64,000 bases of DNA, taken from contig NZ_JACZHT010000001.1 in NCBI RefSeq assembly GCF_014861485.1, positions 372,001 to 436,000 on the forward strand. Direction: 5' to 3'. Both the position numbers and the translations under genes were made by a program. Position 1 is the first letter of the stretch. Each line of letters starts with the position of its first letter. Shown here piece after piece: positions 8,936-16,521 of this stretch. Below the pieces are notes generated by a model that ran no database searches, was not told where the DNA came from, and saw nothing but the letters and a program-made list of their open reading frames with translations. Source of the DNA: Phaeovibrio sulfidiphilus (GTDB lineage: Bacteria > Pseudomonadota > Alphaproteobacteria > Rhodospirillales > Rhodospirillaceae).

Positions 8936-11900
8936 CTAGACGGCCGGACGGGGAGCGGCACCCTCGAGGCGGGCCTTCTCCTCCTCCAGGTTCAGGGCCT
9001 CGATACCCTGCTCGCGGATCAGATCCTCCTCGGTCCGGCGGTGATCGGAGGCAAGGAACGTGTAGATCACCGGAAGGATGAAGAGGGTGAACAGCGTCCC
9101 GATGGACATGCCGAACACGATCACGATCGCGATGGCGTGGCGGCTCTCGGCCCCCGCACCCTTCGACATGAGCAGCGGGATCAGCGCGAACACCATGGCC
9201 GCCGTGGTCATCAGAATGGGACGCAGGCGCAGGGATGCCGCCACCAGAATGGCCTCGGTCTTGCTGAGGTTCTCCTGGATCTGTCGCTCCTTCGCCACCT
9301 CACACATCAAGATGCCGTGCTTGGTAATCAGCCCGATCAGGGTCACCAGCCCCACCTGTGAGTAGATGTTCATACTCAGCGAGCCGCCGGGCAGGTGGGA
9401 ATCCACCACAAGGGGAATGAGCGCCCCCGAGATGGACAGCGGCACCGAGACCATAATGACCAGGGGGTCACGCAGGCTCTCGAACTGGGCCGCAAGGACC
9501 AGGTAGATGATGATCAGGGCCAGGACGAAGGTCAGCACCAGGGTGTTGCCCTCTTTCACGTACTGGCGCAGCGGCCCGGTGTAGTCGATGGAGTAGCCCT
9601 TGGTCAGCAGCTCGGAGCCGATGGCCTTCAGTCCGTCCAGAACGTCCCCGGCCGTGAAGCCCGGCATGGGCACACCCGAGATGGTGAACGAGTTCAGCTG
9701 GTTGAACTGGTTCAGCACCTGCGGCTGGACCTCGGTCGTCTCCGTGATCAGCGACGAGAGCGGGATCAGCTCCCCGGAATCGGTCCGCACATGGAACCGG
9801 CCGATGGAGTGGGCATCCCGGCGCATGTCGTCCGGCACCTGCTGGATAACCTTGTAGGAGCGGCCGCCCAGGTTCACACGGGAGATGTAGTTGCCACCCG
9901 TCATGAGCGCCATGGCCATACCGATGTCCTGCATGGACACGCCGTAGGCGCCGGCCTTGTCCCGGTCGATATCGATGCCCAGACGGGGCGTGTCGAACTC
10001 CAGGTCGTTGTCCACGTAGATGAGAAGGCCGCTGGCCTTGGCCCGGCGCAGGAACTCGTCGGCGATTTCCGCCATGGCCTCGTAGGACGAGGTGGAGGTC
10101 ACCACGAACTGGATCGGCAGGCCGTCGGCACCCGGAAGAACGGACGGGGCAAACGACACGGCGCGCACGCCGGCCAGGGTGTTCAGGGTTCCCTGGAAGT
10201 CCCGCTTCATGTCCATTGTGGTGCGGTCGCGCTCGCCCCAGGGCACCATGGTCACACCGCCAAAAGCCGTGTTGATGGTGCCGCGTCCGCCGCCCAGCAG
10301 GAAGGTCCGGTCCACCTCGGGATAGGTGCCCCGGTTCATGAGCTTGTCATGCATCTCCAGAAGCCAGGTGTTCATGTAGTCGTTGTTCGCCTGCTTGGGC
10401 CCCTGGAGGGAGGACAGCAGGGCGCCCTGGTCCTCCTCGGGAGCCAGCTCCGAGGGAATGGACAGGAACAGGAACGGAAGCGACACGAACACGATGAGCG
10501 CGAAGATCACCGCCGGAGCCCGGAACTCGAGGTTCCCCTTCAGCAGCCGCACGTAGATGTGCTGGACCTTGTCGAAGATGGCGTCCAGCCGGGCCGCGAG
10601 ACCGTCCTTCGGCTCCTGGCGGAGGATCTTGGAACACATCATGGGCGACAGGGTCAGGGCCACGATGCCCGAGACCACCACCGAGCCCGCCAGGGTCAGG
10701 GCGAACTCCTTGAACAGGGCCCCGGTGATGCCCCCCATGAAGGCAATGGGCGCGTACACGGCCGCCAGGGTGATGGTCATGGAGATGACCGGCGCCGCGA
10801 TTTCCCGCGTGCCGATGATGGCCGCCTGGAAGGGCGACTTGCCCTCCTCGATGTGGCGGTGAATGTTCTCCACCACCACAATGGCGTCGTCCACCACAAG
10901 GCCGATGGCCAGCACCACCGCAAGCAGGGTCAGCAGGTTGATGGAGAAGCCCAGCGCGACCAGGATGGCGCAGACCCCGATGATGGACAGGGGCATGGTC
11001 ACCACCGGAATGGTCACCGAGCGCAGGGATCCCATGAACATGAAGATGACGAACGTCACGATGACGACAGCGATCCAGATGGTCTCCACCACCTCGGCAA
11101 TGGAGGCCTCGATGTAGGTCGTGGAGTCATAGAAGATCTCGGCGCTCATGCCCTCGGGCAACTGGCGCTTGATGTCGGGCAGGACGTTGGTCTTGAACTC
11201 CTTCATCACGGACAGGGGGTTGGCCTCGGGCGTCCCGTAAAGGGCCATGAACGAGGCCACCTTGCCGTTCGCGAACATGGAGGCGTCCGTGTTCTCGGCC
11301 GCGAGCTCGACCGAGGCAATGTCCCGCAGACGGACCAGGCGCGATCCGTCGTTGAAGACCACCAGGTTGTTGAACTCCTCGACGTCGGTCAGGTCGGTCC
11401 GGGCCTTGAGGTTGAAGGTCTCCAGGTCCGACTTGGTGGCGCCCGCCGCCGAGGTGTAGCTGTTGGCCGTCAGGGCCTGCTGCACGTCCATCGGGGTCAG
11501 GCCCTGCTGGGCCATGCGCTCCGGATCCAGCCAGACACGGATGGAGAAGCCCAGGTTTCCGAACACCTTCGGCTCGGAAATGCCCGGGATGGCCGAAATG
11601 ACCGGCTTCACCGTCCGGTTCAGGTAGTCAACGATCTGGCTCGACGAGTGGTCATTCGAGTAGAAGGCGACGAAGGAAATGGGGAAGGTGTCGCCCGTGT
11701 CCTTCACGATCACCGGATCGTCCATGCCGCGGGGCAGCACGGAGCGCACCTCCGAGACCTTGGACGAGACCTCGGTCATGGCGGCGTTCGGATCCGAGTT
11801 CAAGATCACGTACGCCTTGATCTGGCTGGTGGACTGGTACGAGCTGGACACGATGTAGTCCAGGCCCTCGGCGGTGGCGATGGACTCCTGAAGCGGCTGG

Positions 11901-12091
11901 GTGATGAACCCCTGGATCAGGTCCGCGTCCGCGCCCGGATAGTTCACCGACACCGTGATCACGGTGTTCTGCATTTCCGGGTACTGACGCACCTGGAGCT
12001 TCAGCGCCGAATTGAGCCCCACCACAAAAATCAGCAGGCTCACGACCGTCGCGAGAACGGGCCGGCGGATGAAAATGTCAAAAAGATGCAT
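8936..12091 (-). CDS. RND efflux permease, HAE1/AcrB type
   Basis: This 1051-residue protein has the full length and layout of hydrophobe/amphiphile efflux RND pumps: an N-terminal helix after MHLFDIFIRRP, two large periplasmic loops and two sets of membrane helices. The proton-relay Asp pair is present in GLVVDDAIVVVENI near residue 400. It would sit in the inner membrane as a trimer and export drugs, dyes or other amphiphiles by proton antiport. The adaptor gene ends 30 bases upstream and a TetR regulator precedes that, so the three form one operon. No outer-membrane channel gene is present, so a TolC-like partner must come from elsewhere. The substrate cannot be inferred. Confidence 0.95.
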   Translation of the reverse strand: MHLFDIFIRRPVLATVVSLLIFVVGLNSALKLQVRQYPEMQNTVITVSVNYPGADADLIQGFITQPLQESIATAEGLDYIVSSSYQSTSQIKAYVILNSDPNAAMTEVSSKVSEVRSVLPRGMDDPVIVKDTGDTFPISFVAFYSNDHSSSQIVDYLNRTVKPVISAIPGISEPKVFGNLGFSIRVWLDPERMAQQGLTPMDVQQALTANSYTSAAGATKSDLETFNLKARTDLTDVEEFNNLVVFNDGSRLVRLRDIASVELAAENTDASMFANGKVASFMALYGTPEANPLSVMKEFKTNVLPDIKRQLPEGMSAEIFYDSTTYIEASIAEVVETIWIAVVIVTFVIFMFMGSLRSVTIPVVTMPLSIIGVCAILVALGFSINLLTLLAVVLAIGLVVDDAIVVVENIHRHIEEGKSPFQAAIIGTREIAAPVISMTITLAAVYAPIAFMGGITGALFKEFALTLAGSVVVSGIVALTLSPMMCSKILRQEPKDGLAARLDAIFDKVQHIYVRLLKGNLEFRAPAVIFALIVFVSLPFLFLSIPSELAPEEDQGALLSSLQGPKQANNDYMNTWLLEMHDKLMNRGTYPEVDRTFLLGGGRGTINTAFGGVTMVPWGERDRTTMDMKRDFQGTLNTLAGVRAVSFAPSVLPGADGLPIQFVVTSTSSYEAMAEIADEFLRRAKASGLLIYVDNDLEFDTPRLGIDIDRDKAGAYGVSMQDIGMAMALMTGGNYISRVNLGGRSYKVIQQVPDDMRRDAHSIGRFHVRTDSGELIPLSSLITETTEVQPQVLNQFNQLNSFTISGVPMPGFTAGDVLDGLKAIGSELLTKGYSIDYTGPLRQYVKEGNTLVLTFVLALIIIYLVLAAQFESLRDPLVIMVSVPLSISGALIPLVVDSHLPGGSLSMNIYSQVGLVTLIGLITKHGILMCEVAKERQIQENLSKTEAILVAASLRLRPILMTTAAMVFALIPLLMSKGAGAESRHAIAIVIVFGMSIGTLFTLFILPVIYTFLASDHRRTEEDLIREQGIEALNLEEEKARLEGAAPRPAV

Positions 12092-12121
12092 AGCCTGGTG
12101 TCCGTCCTATCTCTCGACCGG

Positions 12122-13393
12122 TCAGTGAATGCGGGTGGGGACGACTTCGGTGTCCGAGATGAAGATGTTCGAGCCGGACTCGAGCTTCATCTGGCCCGAG
12201 GTCACCACCCTCTCGTTCTCACTCAGCCCCTTGACGATGACCACCCGGTCGTCCTGACGGTCGCCCACCACCACCATGCGGCGCTCGACCGCGTACTGGC
12301 CCCAGGGCTGGTCCCGGGCGTCCCGCAAGATGACGTCCGCCGACTTCTCGAGGGTCGCCTTGCGGACAGCGTCCTTTTCCCCGGCGGCCTGCTTCTGGAG
12401 AGCCGCCGCCTGGTCCTCGGCGGCCTTCATCCAGACGCTGCGGCGCTTCTCCCAGTTGGCCCGGTCGTCCTCCGACAGGTCGGTGACAACGAACACCGTG
12501 TCCCCCGACAGCTGGTAGGTGACGGCGGTCGCCGGAAGCACGATGACCGCGTCCTCCCGGTCCTGCACCGCCTCGACGCGGGCCAGCATGCCGGGCCGCA
12601 GGGCGAGGTCGGGGTTTTCAAACAGGCCCTCGACGCTGACCATGCCGGTGCGCACGTTCACCAGGGGCGCGATGGCGGTCACCCGGCCCTCGAACACCCG
12701 TCCGGGGGAGGAGTCCACCGTCATGCGCAGCTTCTGCCCCACCTTCAGCAGGGACAGCTGGCGCTGGGAGACGGTGAAGTCGGCAAAGATCGAGGAAATG
12801 TCCTGGAGGTTCACGATCACCTGACCGGGCGCCACGTACTCGCCCAGGTCCACCTCGCGAACGCCAAGGAAGCCCTCGAACGGTGCCATGATGGTCTTTT
12901 TCGCGATCCGGGCCTCGATCTGGGCGCACGACGCGCTGGCCACCTCGAGCTGGGCAACCGCGTCGTCCAGGTTGGCCTTGGTTCCGGCGGACGTCCGCAC
13001 CAGGGAGCGGGCCCGCTCGGCCGTGATGCTCGCCAGCTTTTCCGTCGCCCGCGCCGAGGCCAGCTGGCTCATCTCCTCGGAGATGTCGAGCTGCACAAGA
13101 AGCTGGCCCGCGCTGACCCTCTCGCCGGACTGGAAGTCGATGTGGCGCACCTGCCCCGAAACCTCGGCGCTGACGTCCACACCGTTGATGGCCCTCAGGG
13201 TGCCCACCGCCGGAACCGTCTCCGCCCACTGCTCCAGAGCCGCCTCGCCCACGGTCACCGTGATGACCGCCTTGGGGAAGGCCGCCAGAAACTTGTCCCG
13301 CGCGCTGTTGGCAAAGAGCACAAACGCGATGAGACCGCCAAAAATAACCACGCCCACAAGCGAAGCCACAACAATACGGGCAACCCGGTTCAT
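12122..13393 (-). CDS. RND efflux periplasmic adaptor (membrane fusion protein)
   Basis: A 423-residue HlyD/AcrA-family adaptor. An N-terminal membrane anchor (residues about 5-25) is followed by a biotinyl-lipoyl-like half domain (VSAEVSGQVRHIDFQSGERV), a helical hairpin, the second lipoyl half (APFEGFLGVREVDLGEYV) and a beta-barrel region. It links the permease to an outer-membrane channel. A longer ORF begins at 13498, but ATG 13393 is preferred because AGAGGA lies five bases upstream and the hydrophobic anchor then sits at the N-terminus. Residues about 310-370 form an unusually long Ala/Lys/Glu-rich insertion of uncertain role. Thirty bases separate it from the permease gene. Confidence 0.92.
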   Translation of the reverse strand: MNRVARIVVASLVGVVIFGGLIAFVLFANSARDKFLAAFPKAVITVTVGEAALEQWAETVPAVGTLRAINGVDVSAEVSGQVRHIDFQSGERVSAGQLLVQLDISEEMSQLASARATEKLASITAERARSLVRTSAGTKANLDDAVAQLEVASASCAQIEARIAKKTIMAPFEGFLGVREVDLGEYVAPGQVIVNLQDISSIFADFTVSQRQLSLLKVGQKLRMTVDSSPGRVFEGRVTAIAPLVNVRTGMVSVEGLFENPDLALRPGMLARVEAVQDREDAVIVLPATAVTYQLSGDTVFVVTDLSEDDRANWEKRRSVWMKAAEDQAAALQKQAAGEKDAVRKATLEKSADVILRDARDQPWGQYAVERRMVVVGDRQDDRVVIVKGLSENERVVTSGQMKLESGSNIFISDTEVVPTRIH

Positions 13394-13442
13394 GATGTCC
13401 TCTTGAAAAGCCGATACAACAAAGCCGTAAAATAACCGCGTG

Positions 13443-14030
13443 TCAGCTCGCCGAAGCGGCCGCCACCGGGCGTCCCGGGGTCTCATCCTCCCCGGCAAGC
13501 AGCCCGCTGAGCAGGTTTCCCCTCAGCCGGGCCAGCGTCTCGTCATCGTAAAGCTGGAAGCCCATCGCCTGGTTCAGGAACAGACCGTCAAGCCCCATGG
13601 AAATCAGGGCGGCCCGGTCCCGGTCCGGCGCATCGGACATGATCCGTTTCATGGACAGCTTCATCATCGTGTTCACCGGCTTGAGCATGGCGGGATTGAG
13701 CGCCATCGCCGCAAGGCAGGCCGAGCTTGCCGGATCGGATCCGGGGCTGCCGGGATCGAAGAAGTATCGCACATAAGCCCGCAGCCAGCGATAGGGGCCC
13801 TGGGGCTCCTGCTCGTAAAGCTGGAGAAGGCGGGTTTCCTGATCGCGCACCAGACGCTCGATCATAGCCTCGATCAACTCGTCTTTGGAGGCAAAATGAT
13901 AAAGGACGCCACCTTTGGAGAGCCCCGCCTGACGGGCGGCCTCGTCCAGGGTCAGCTTCGTCGGCGCGTTCTCCCGAACGATGCGGATCGCGGCATCGAT
14001 AATCCTGGAGCGTGTTTTCCTCGCGACCAT
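13443..14030 (-). CDS. TetR-family transcriptional repressor
   Basis: A 195-residue regulator. Residues about 5-55 form the TetR helix-turn-helix (LTLDEAARQAGLSKGGVLYH), followed by a helical ligand-binding and dimerisation domain. It lies 49 bases upstream of the efflux adaptor on the same strand and almost certainly controls the pump. ATG 14030 is chosen because GGGAGG is nine bases upstream; ATG 14039 has the same motif too close. Two related palindromes upstream (14060-14073 and 14191-14208) are good operator candidates, one inside the predicted promoter, implying autoregulation with release by a pump substrate. Confidence 0.9.
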   Translation of the reverse strand: MVARKTRSRIIDAAIRIVRENAPTKLTLDEAARQAGLSKGGVLYHFASKDELIEAMIERLVRDQETRLLQLYEQEPQGPYRWLRAYVRYFFDPGSPGSDPASSACLAAMALNPAMLKPVNTMMKLSMKRIMSDAPDRDRAALISMGLDGLFLNQAMGFQLYDDETLARLRGNLLSGLLAGEDETPGRPVAAASAS

Positions 14031-14053
14031 TCGTCCCATTCCTCCCGATGCGA

Positions 14054-14083
14054 ATATAAACCGGCCGGACGGTCCAGAAACAA
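14054..14083 (-). promoter_or_regulatory. promoter of the tetR-efflux operon
   Basis: On the minus strand TTGTTT (14078-14083), 18 bases and TTATAT (14054-14059) precede tetR. The operator-like element at 14060-14073 fills most of the spacer. Confidence 0.5.
14060..14073 (-). promoter_or_regulatory. putative TetR operator, proximal copy
   Basis: ACCGTCCGGCCGGT on the minus strand matches 12 of 14 bases of the core of the perfect palindrome at 14191-14208. It lies between the -35 and -10 elements, where a bound repressor would exclude RNA polymerase. Confidence 0.55.
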
Positions 14084-14190
14084 GGGGCCCGGATCCGGAC
14101 GAACTCGGGACATCCCCGTACCGGCGCCCGGCAGCAAGGGCGCATGCACGCACCCACCTCCGGACAGGCTCTCGGTCCGGGGGTCATACT

Positions 14191-14208
14191 GAACCGTCCA
14201 GACGGTTC
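14191..14208. promoter_or_regulatory. putative TetR operator, distal perfect palindrome
   Basis: GAACCGTC, CA, GACGGTTC: 8-bp perfect arms with a 2-base centre, a size typical of TetR-family operators. It lies 160 bases upstream of tetR. Confidence 0.6.
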
Positions 14209-14385
14209 TGACAACAGATATCTCTCCCGTAATACCTGCTTATTTTAGTCTGGTAAAGGGCCGGTCCGCGAAAAATCCGCAAAACCCTGCGGAAATGCGC
14301 GCACTGCGTGCAATAGGAGACCTGGGAATAGCGGGAGAACAGGGGGCTGGAGCCCGGGGCCCGGAGCCGGGACGCCCCGAGCGGG

Positions 14386-14445
14386 CACACGAGGAGCGTG
14401 CCACACGAGGAGCCCACCACACGAGGAGCCCGCAACACGAAAAGA
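14386..14445. repeat. 16-bp tandem repeat, about 3.5 copies
   Basis: CACACGAGGAGC recurs at 14386, 14402 and 14418, with a decayed fourth copy at 14434. The array lies next to the hupE terminator in the convergent-side spacer. Confidence 0.75.
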
Positions 14446-14467
14446 AAGGGCCGGGTGATCCCGGCCC
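14441..14467 (-). terminator. Rho-independent terminator of the hupE-like gene
   Basis: Minus-strand GGGCCGGG, ATCA, CCCGGCCC is followed by TTTCTTT, 26 bases after the stop codon. Confidence 0.8.
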
Positions 14468-14492
14468 CCGAACCCGGCGCCCCGATCCGGGC

Positions 14493-15098
14493 CTAGAACA
14501 GGGCCTGCCCCAGGATCACCAGACCGGCGGCGGCGCCAATGGCTCCGGCGGAGCGCACGGCAAACGCACCATGGGCCTCGCCGACCCGCCCGATCAGGAA
14601 GCCTAGGCTGATTCCCGCCAGGTGCAGCAGCATGGTGGCCACCAGGAAGCCGAGCCCGTAGGCATATCCCGCAACGGTTTCGGGCATCTCGGCGCCGTGG
14701 GCGTGACCGTGGAACACGGCAAACACGGCGACCAGCGACAGAAGACCCGCAAGGGGGACGCCCACGCGGAACGCCACCGCCAGCCCGAGAACCACCACGG
14801 ACAGGGCAATGCCCACCTCCACAAACGGGACCGACACGCCCGCCATTCCCAGGGCGCCGCCCAGGGCCATCACGCCGACAAACGTCACCGGCAGAGCCCA
14901 CAGGGCCCGACCGCCCAGCTGCCAGGCCAGAATGCCGACCATGACCATGGCCAGAAGGTGGTCCAGCCCGCTGACGGGGTGAAGAAAACCGTGGGCGAAC
15001 CCGCTGGTGGAGCCGAATCCCGTATGGGCCAGCGCCACCTGGGGCCACAGGGCCACCGCAAGGGCCGTTGCTCCAAGTCCTGAAATTCTCCTGACCAT
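14493..15098 (-). CDS. HupE/UreJ-family nickel (or cobalt) permease
   Basis: This 201-residue inner-membrane protein has a signal-like N-terminus (ending VALAHTG) and about six membrane helices. The family motif H-P-x-S-G-x-D-H is present as HPVSGLDH, and a second His-rich metal motif occurs as FHGHAHGAEMP. HupE/UreJ proteins import nickel for hydrogenase or urease, or cobalt; no hydrogenase or urease gene is in the window, so the metal and its user are unknown. ATG 15098 is chosen over the longer upstream ORF because AGGGAG precedes it and the signal segment follows directly. A three-copy 24-bp repeat lies in its leader. Confidence 0.88.
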   Translation of the reverse strand: MVRRISGLGATALAVALWPQVALAHTGFGSTSGFAHGFLHPVSGLDHLLAMVMVGILAWQLGGRALWALPVTFVGVMALGGALGMAGVSVPFVEVGIALSVVVLGLAVAFRVGVPLAGLLSLVAVFAVFHGHAHGAEMPETVAGYAYGLGFLVATMLLHLAGISLGFLIGRVGEAHGAFAVRSAGAIGAAAGLVILGQALF

Positions 15099-15117
15099 TC
15101 CTGTCTCCCTCGTTTTT

Positions 15118-15189
15118 GTGATGCGGCCTGGCCGCAGCCTTGTCATGCGGCGGGGCCGCTGCTTTGTCATGCGGCGGGGCCGCTGCGAC
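15118..15189. repeat. 24-bp tandem repeat, three copies, upstream of hupE-like gene
   Basis: Three contiguous 24-bp units of the form GTCATGCGGCGGGGCCGCTG plus four bases, the first copy more diverged. Each unit contains a small hairpin (GCGGC, GCCGC). The array ends 20 bases upstream of the gene start, so it probably lies in the mRNA leader or promoter. Confidence 0.75.
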
Positions 15190-15320
15190 CATTGAAGCAC
15201 AACCGGGACGGCGGTCAACGGGGAAACGCCCGCAGCCCCGCGAGGCCGGGCGGGAGCCGCGGGTCCGGCGGTGCCGGGATCCGCCCCGGCCACGGAAAAT
15301 CCGCGCAGGCAGTGGCGGGG

Positions 15321-16058
15321 TCAGCGCCCGGAGGGCAGCGGAACCAGAGACTCGACCGTGGCCCGGACCCGGTCCAGGTTGCGCTCGAACAGGTCGTCGG
15401 GGGCGGTGTAGATCAGAAGGTGCACGGCGGCGATGTCCGTGCGCGGGAAAATCAGGATCCACTGGCGCACGGGCCCGCTGGCCCCCTGGAAGCGCACCAC
15501 GGCCTGGGCCCCCGTGTCCACAAGGGCGCCGGGGGCGACGCGCAGGGGCACCTCGGTCAGCACCTCCCAGTCGCCGCCCCGGTTTTTCAGGGCGCCGATG
15601 TAGTCGGCGATCATGGCCCGGGCTCCGGCGGACGGAGACACCGGATCCGGGTTCTGCTGGTTTGTCAGGGTCAGGGTGGTGAGCCAGTCCGGCGTGTTCT
15701 CGGGACCGGAAAACACCAGGGTGTGGTCGTTGACCTGCCGGGCGCGCCAGCCGGAGGGCACGCTCAGGGCCACCCCCATCCCCGGCGGACGCAAAAGCTC
15801 AGCGGCGCCCGGAGCGCTGGGCGCCGGCCGCCCGTCTTGCCCAGACCGGCTGCCCGAGGGGGCCCGGGCCGACGGCACCGGAGGCTTCGGAGGCGCCGCG
15901 GGGCGCACCGTCGTGTCCGCCGCGCCCCGGGGCTTGGGAGGCGGAGGCAGCGGGGGCGAGCCGGGCCCCGCCAGCGCCGGGGCCGTCCACAGGAGGACCA
16001 GGGCCCCGCACACCAGACGCCCGGGAAACCGAAGGCGCGAAAAAAGCGACATGTCCAT
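15321..16058 (-). CDS. exported proline-rich protein of unknown function
   Basis: A 245-residue protein with a clear signal peptide (cleavage near LWTAPALA, residue about 30), then a 60-residue Pro/Ala-rich linker and a C-terminal domain of about 145 residues (VALSVPSGWRARQV to the end). That domain has the feel of a PsbP/DcrB-like fold (short beta strands and a final helix), but no diagnostic motif is visible and the resemblance is only an impression. It is probably periplasmic or lipid-free secreted. ATG 16052 is an equally possible start. The Pro-rich linker contains a 39-bp sequence found again at 20080, on the other side of the CRISPR locus. No partner gene is obvious. Confidence 0.65.
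   Translation of the reverse strand: MDMSLFSRLRFPGRLVCGALVLLWTAPALAGPGSPPLPPPPKPRGAADTTVRPAAPPKPPVPSARAPSGSRSGQDGRPAPSAPGAAELLRPPGMGVALSVPSGWRARQVNDHTLVFSGPENTPDWLTTLTLTNQQNPDPVSPSAGARAMIADYIGALKNRGGDWEVLTEVPLRVAPGALVDTGAQAVVRFQGASGPVRQWILIFPRTDIAAVHLLIYTAPDDLFERNLDRVRATVESLVPLPSGR
15821..15859 (+). repeat. 39-bp dispersed direct repeat, copy A
   Basis: GCGCCGGCCGCCCGTC and CAGACCGGCTGCCCGAGG are shared with 20080-20118 at the same spacing and orientation (35 of 39 bases identical). This copy lies inside the exported-protein gene. Confidence 0.65.
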
Positions 16059-16169
16059 CCCTGCCTCATGATCCTGGCCCCACCGATGACCGGCAGCGGG
16101 CGCCGCACACCCGGGGATTTAATCAGAACCACGGCACCGGGTCGAACGATCTTTCACGCTGTGAGGCGC

Positions 16170-16403
16170 GCTGCGGCTTGCGGACGCTTCTCCATCTGAT
16201 ACACTCTCGGTCGGATAGACGGTCTCCCCGTCCTGGCTGCGGCTTGCGGACGCTTCTCCATCTGATACACTCACCTTGCGAGCCGGGTCGCCCCGCCCCT
16301 TGCTGCGGCTTGCGGACGCTTCTCCATCTGATACACTGGAGCCGGGGCCTGCATGATAATGACCTGTGCTGCGGCTTGCGGACGCTTCTCCATCTGATAC
16401 CCT
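16170..16403 (+). CRISPR. type II-C CRISPR array: four 36-bp repeats, three 30-bp spacers
   Basis: Repeats lie at 16170-16205, 16236-16271, 16302-16337 and 16368-16403; spacers at 16206-16235, 16272-16301 and 16338-16367. The repeat begins GCTGCGGCTTGCGGACGCTT and ends CCATCTGATACACT. Repeats 1-3 are identical; repeat 4 has one change (TACCCT for TACACT). The tracrRNA anti-repeat at 19891 pairs with the plus-strand repeat, so crRNAs are read left to right, towards the 3' end of cas9. Each repeat ends in an extended -10 element, as in the Neisseria arrays where every repeat carries its own promoter. Spacer origins are not determinable here. Confidence 0.97.
16178..16205 (+). promoter_or_regulatory. 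repeat-embedded crRNA promoter (also in repeats 2 and 3)
   Basis: Within the repeat TTGCGG, 16 bases and TACACT are preceded by the extended TG (TGATACACT). The same element occurs at 16244-16271 and 16310-16337, but in repeat 4 the -10 is changed to TACCCT. Transcription would start a few bases inside each spacer. Confidence 0.55.
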
Positions 16404-16521
16404 TGGGCCGGGTGACCGGATCGTGATCCGGCCCCTCAATCACCAGCTGGCGGTCCCGGACACTGAGGCGGGTGCCCGGCCTGGAGAACTCCAGACCCTT
16501 GCCGGGCATCACCGGACCTGC

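Noticed and set aside
9395-13435. 1346-codon plus-strand ORF
   Set aside because: Antisense to the RND permease and adaptor genes; a by-product of GC-rich codon use, with low-complexity His/Gly/Asp translation.
16119-16512. ORFs with repeated IRWRSVRKPQ or SVSDGEASASRS peptides
   Set aside because: These are translations of the CRISPR repeats (66-bp period), not protein genes.
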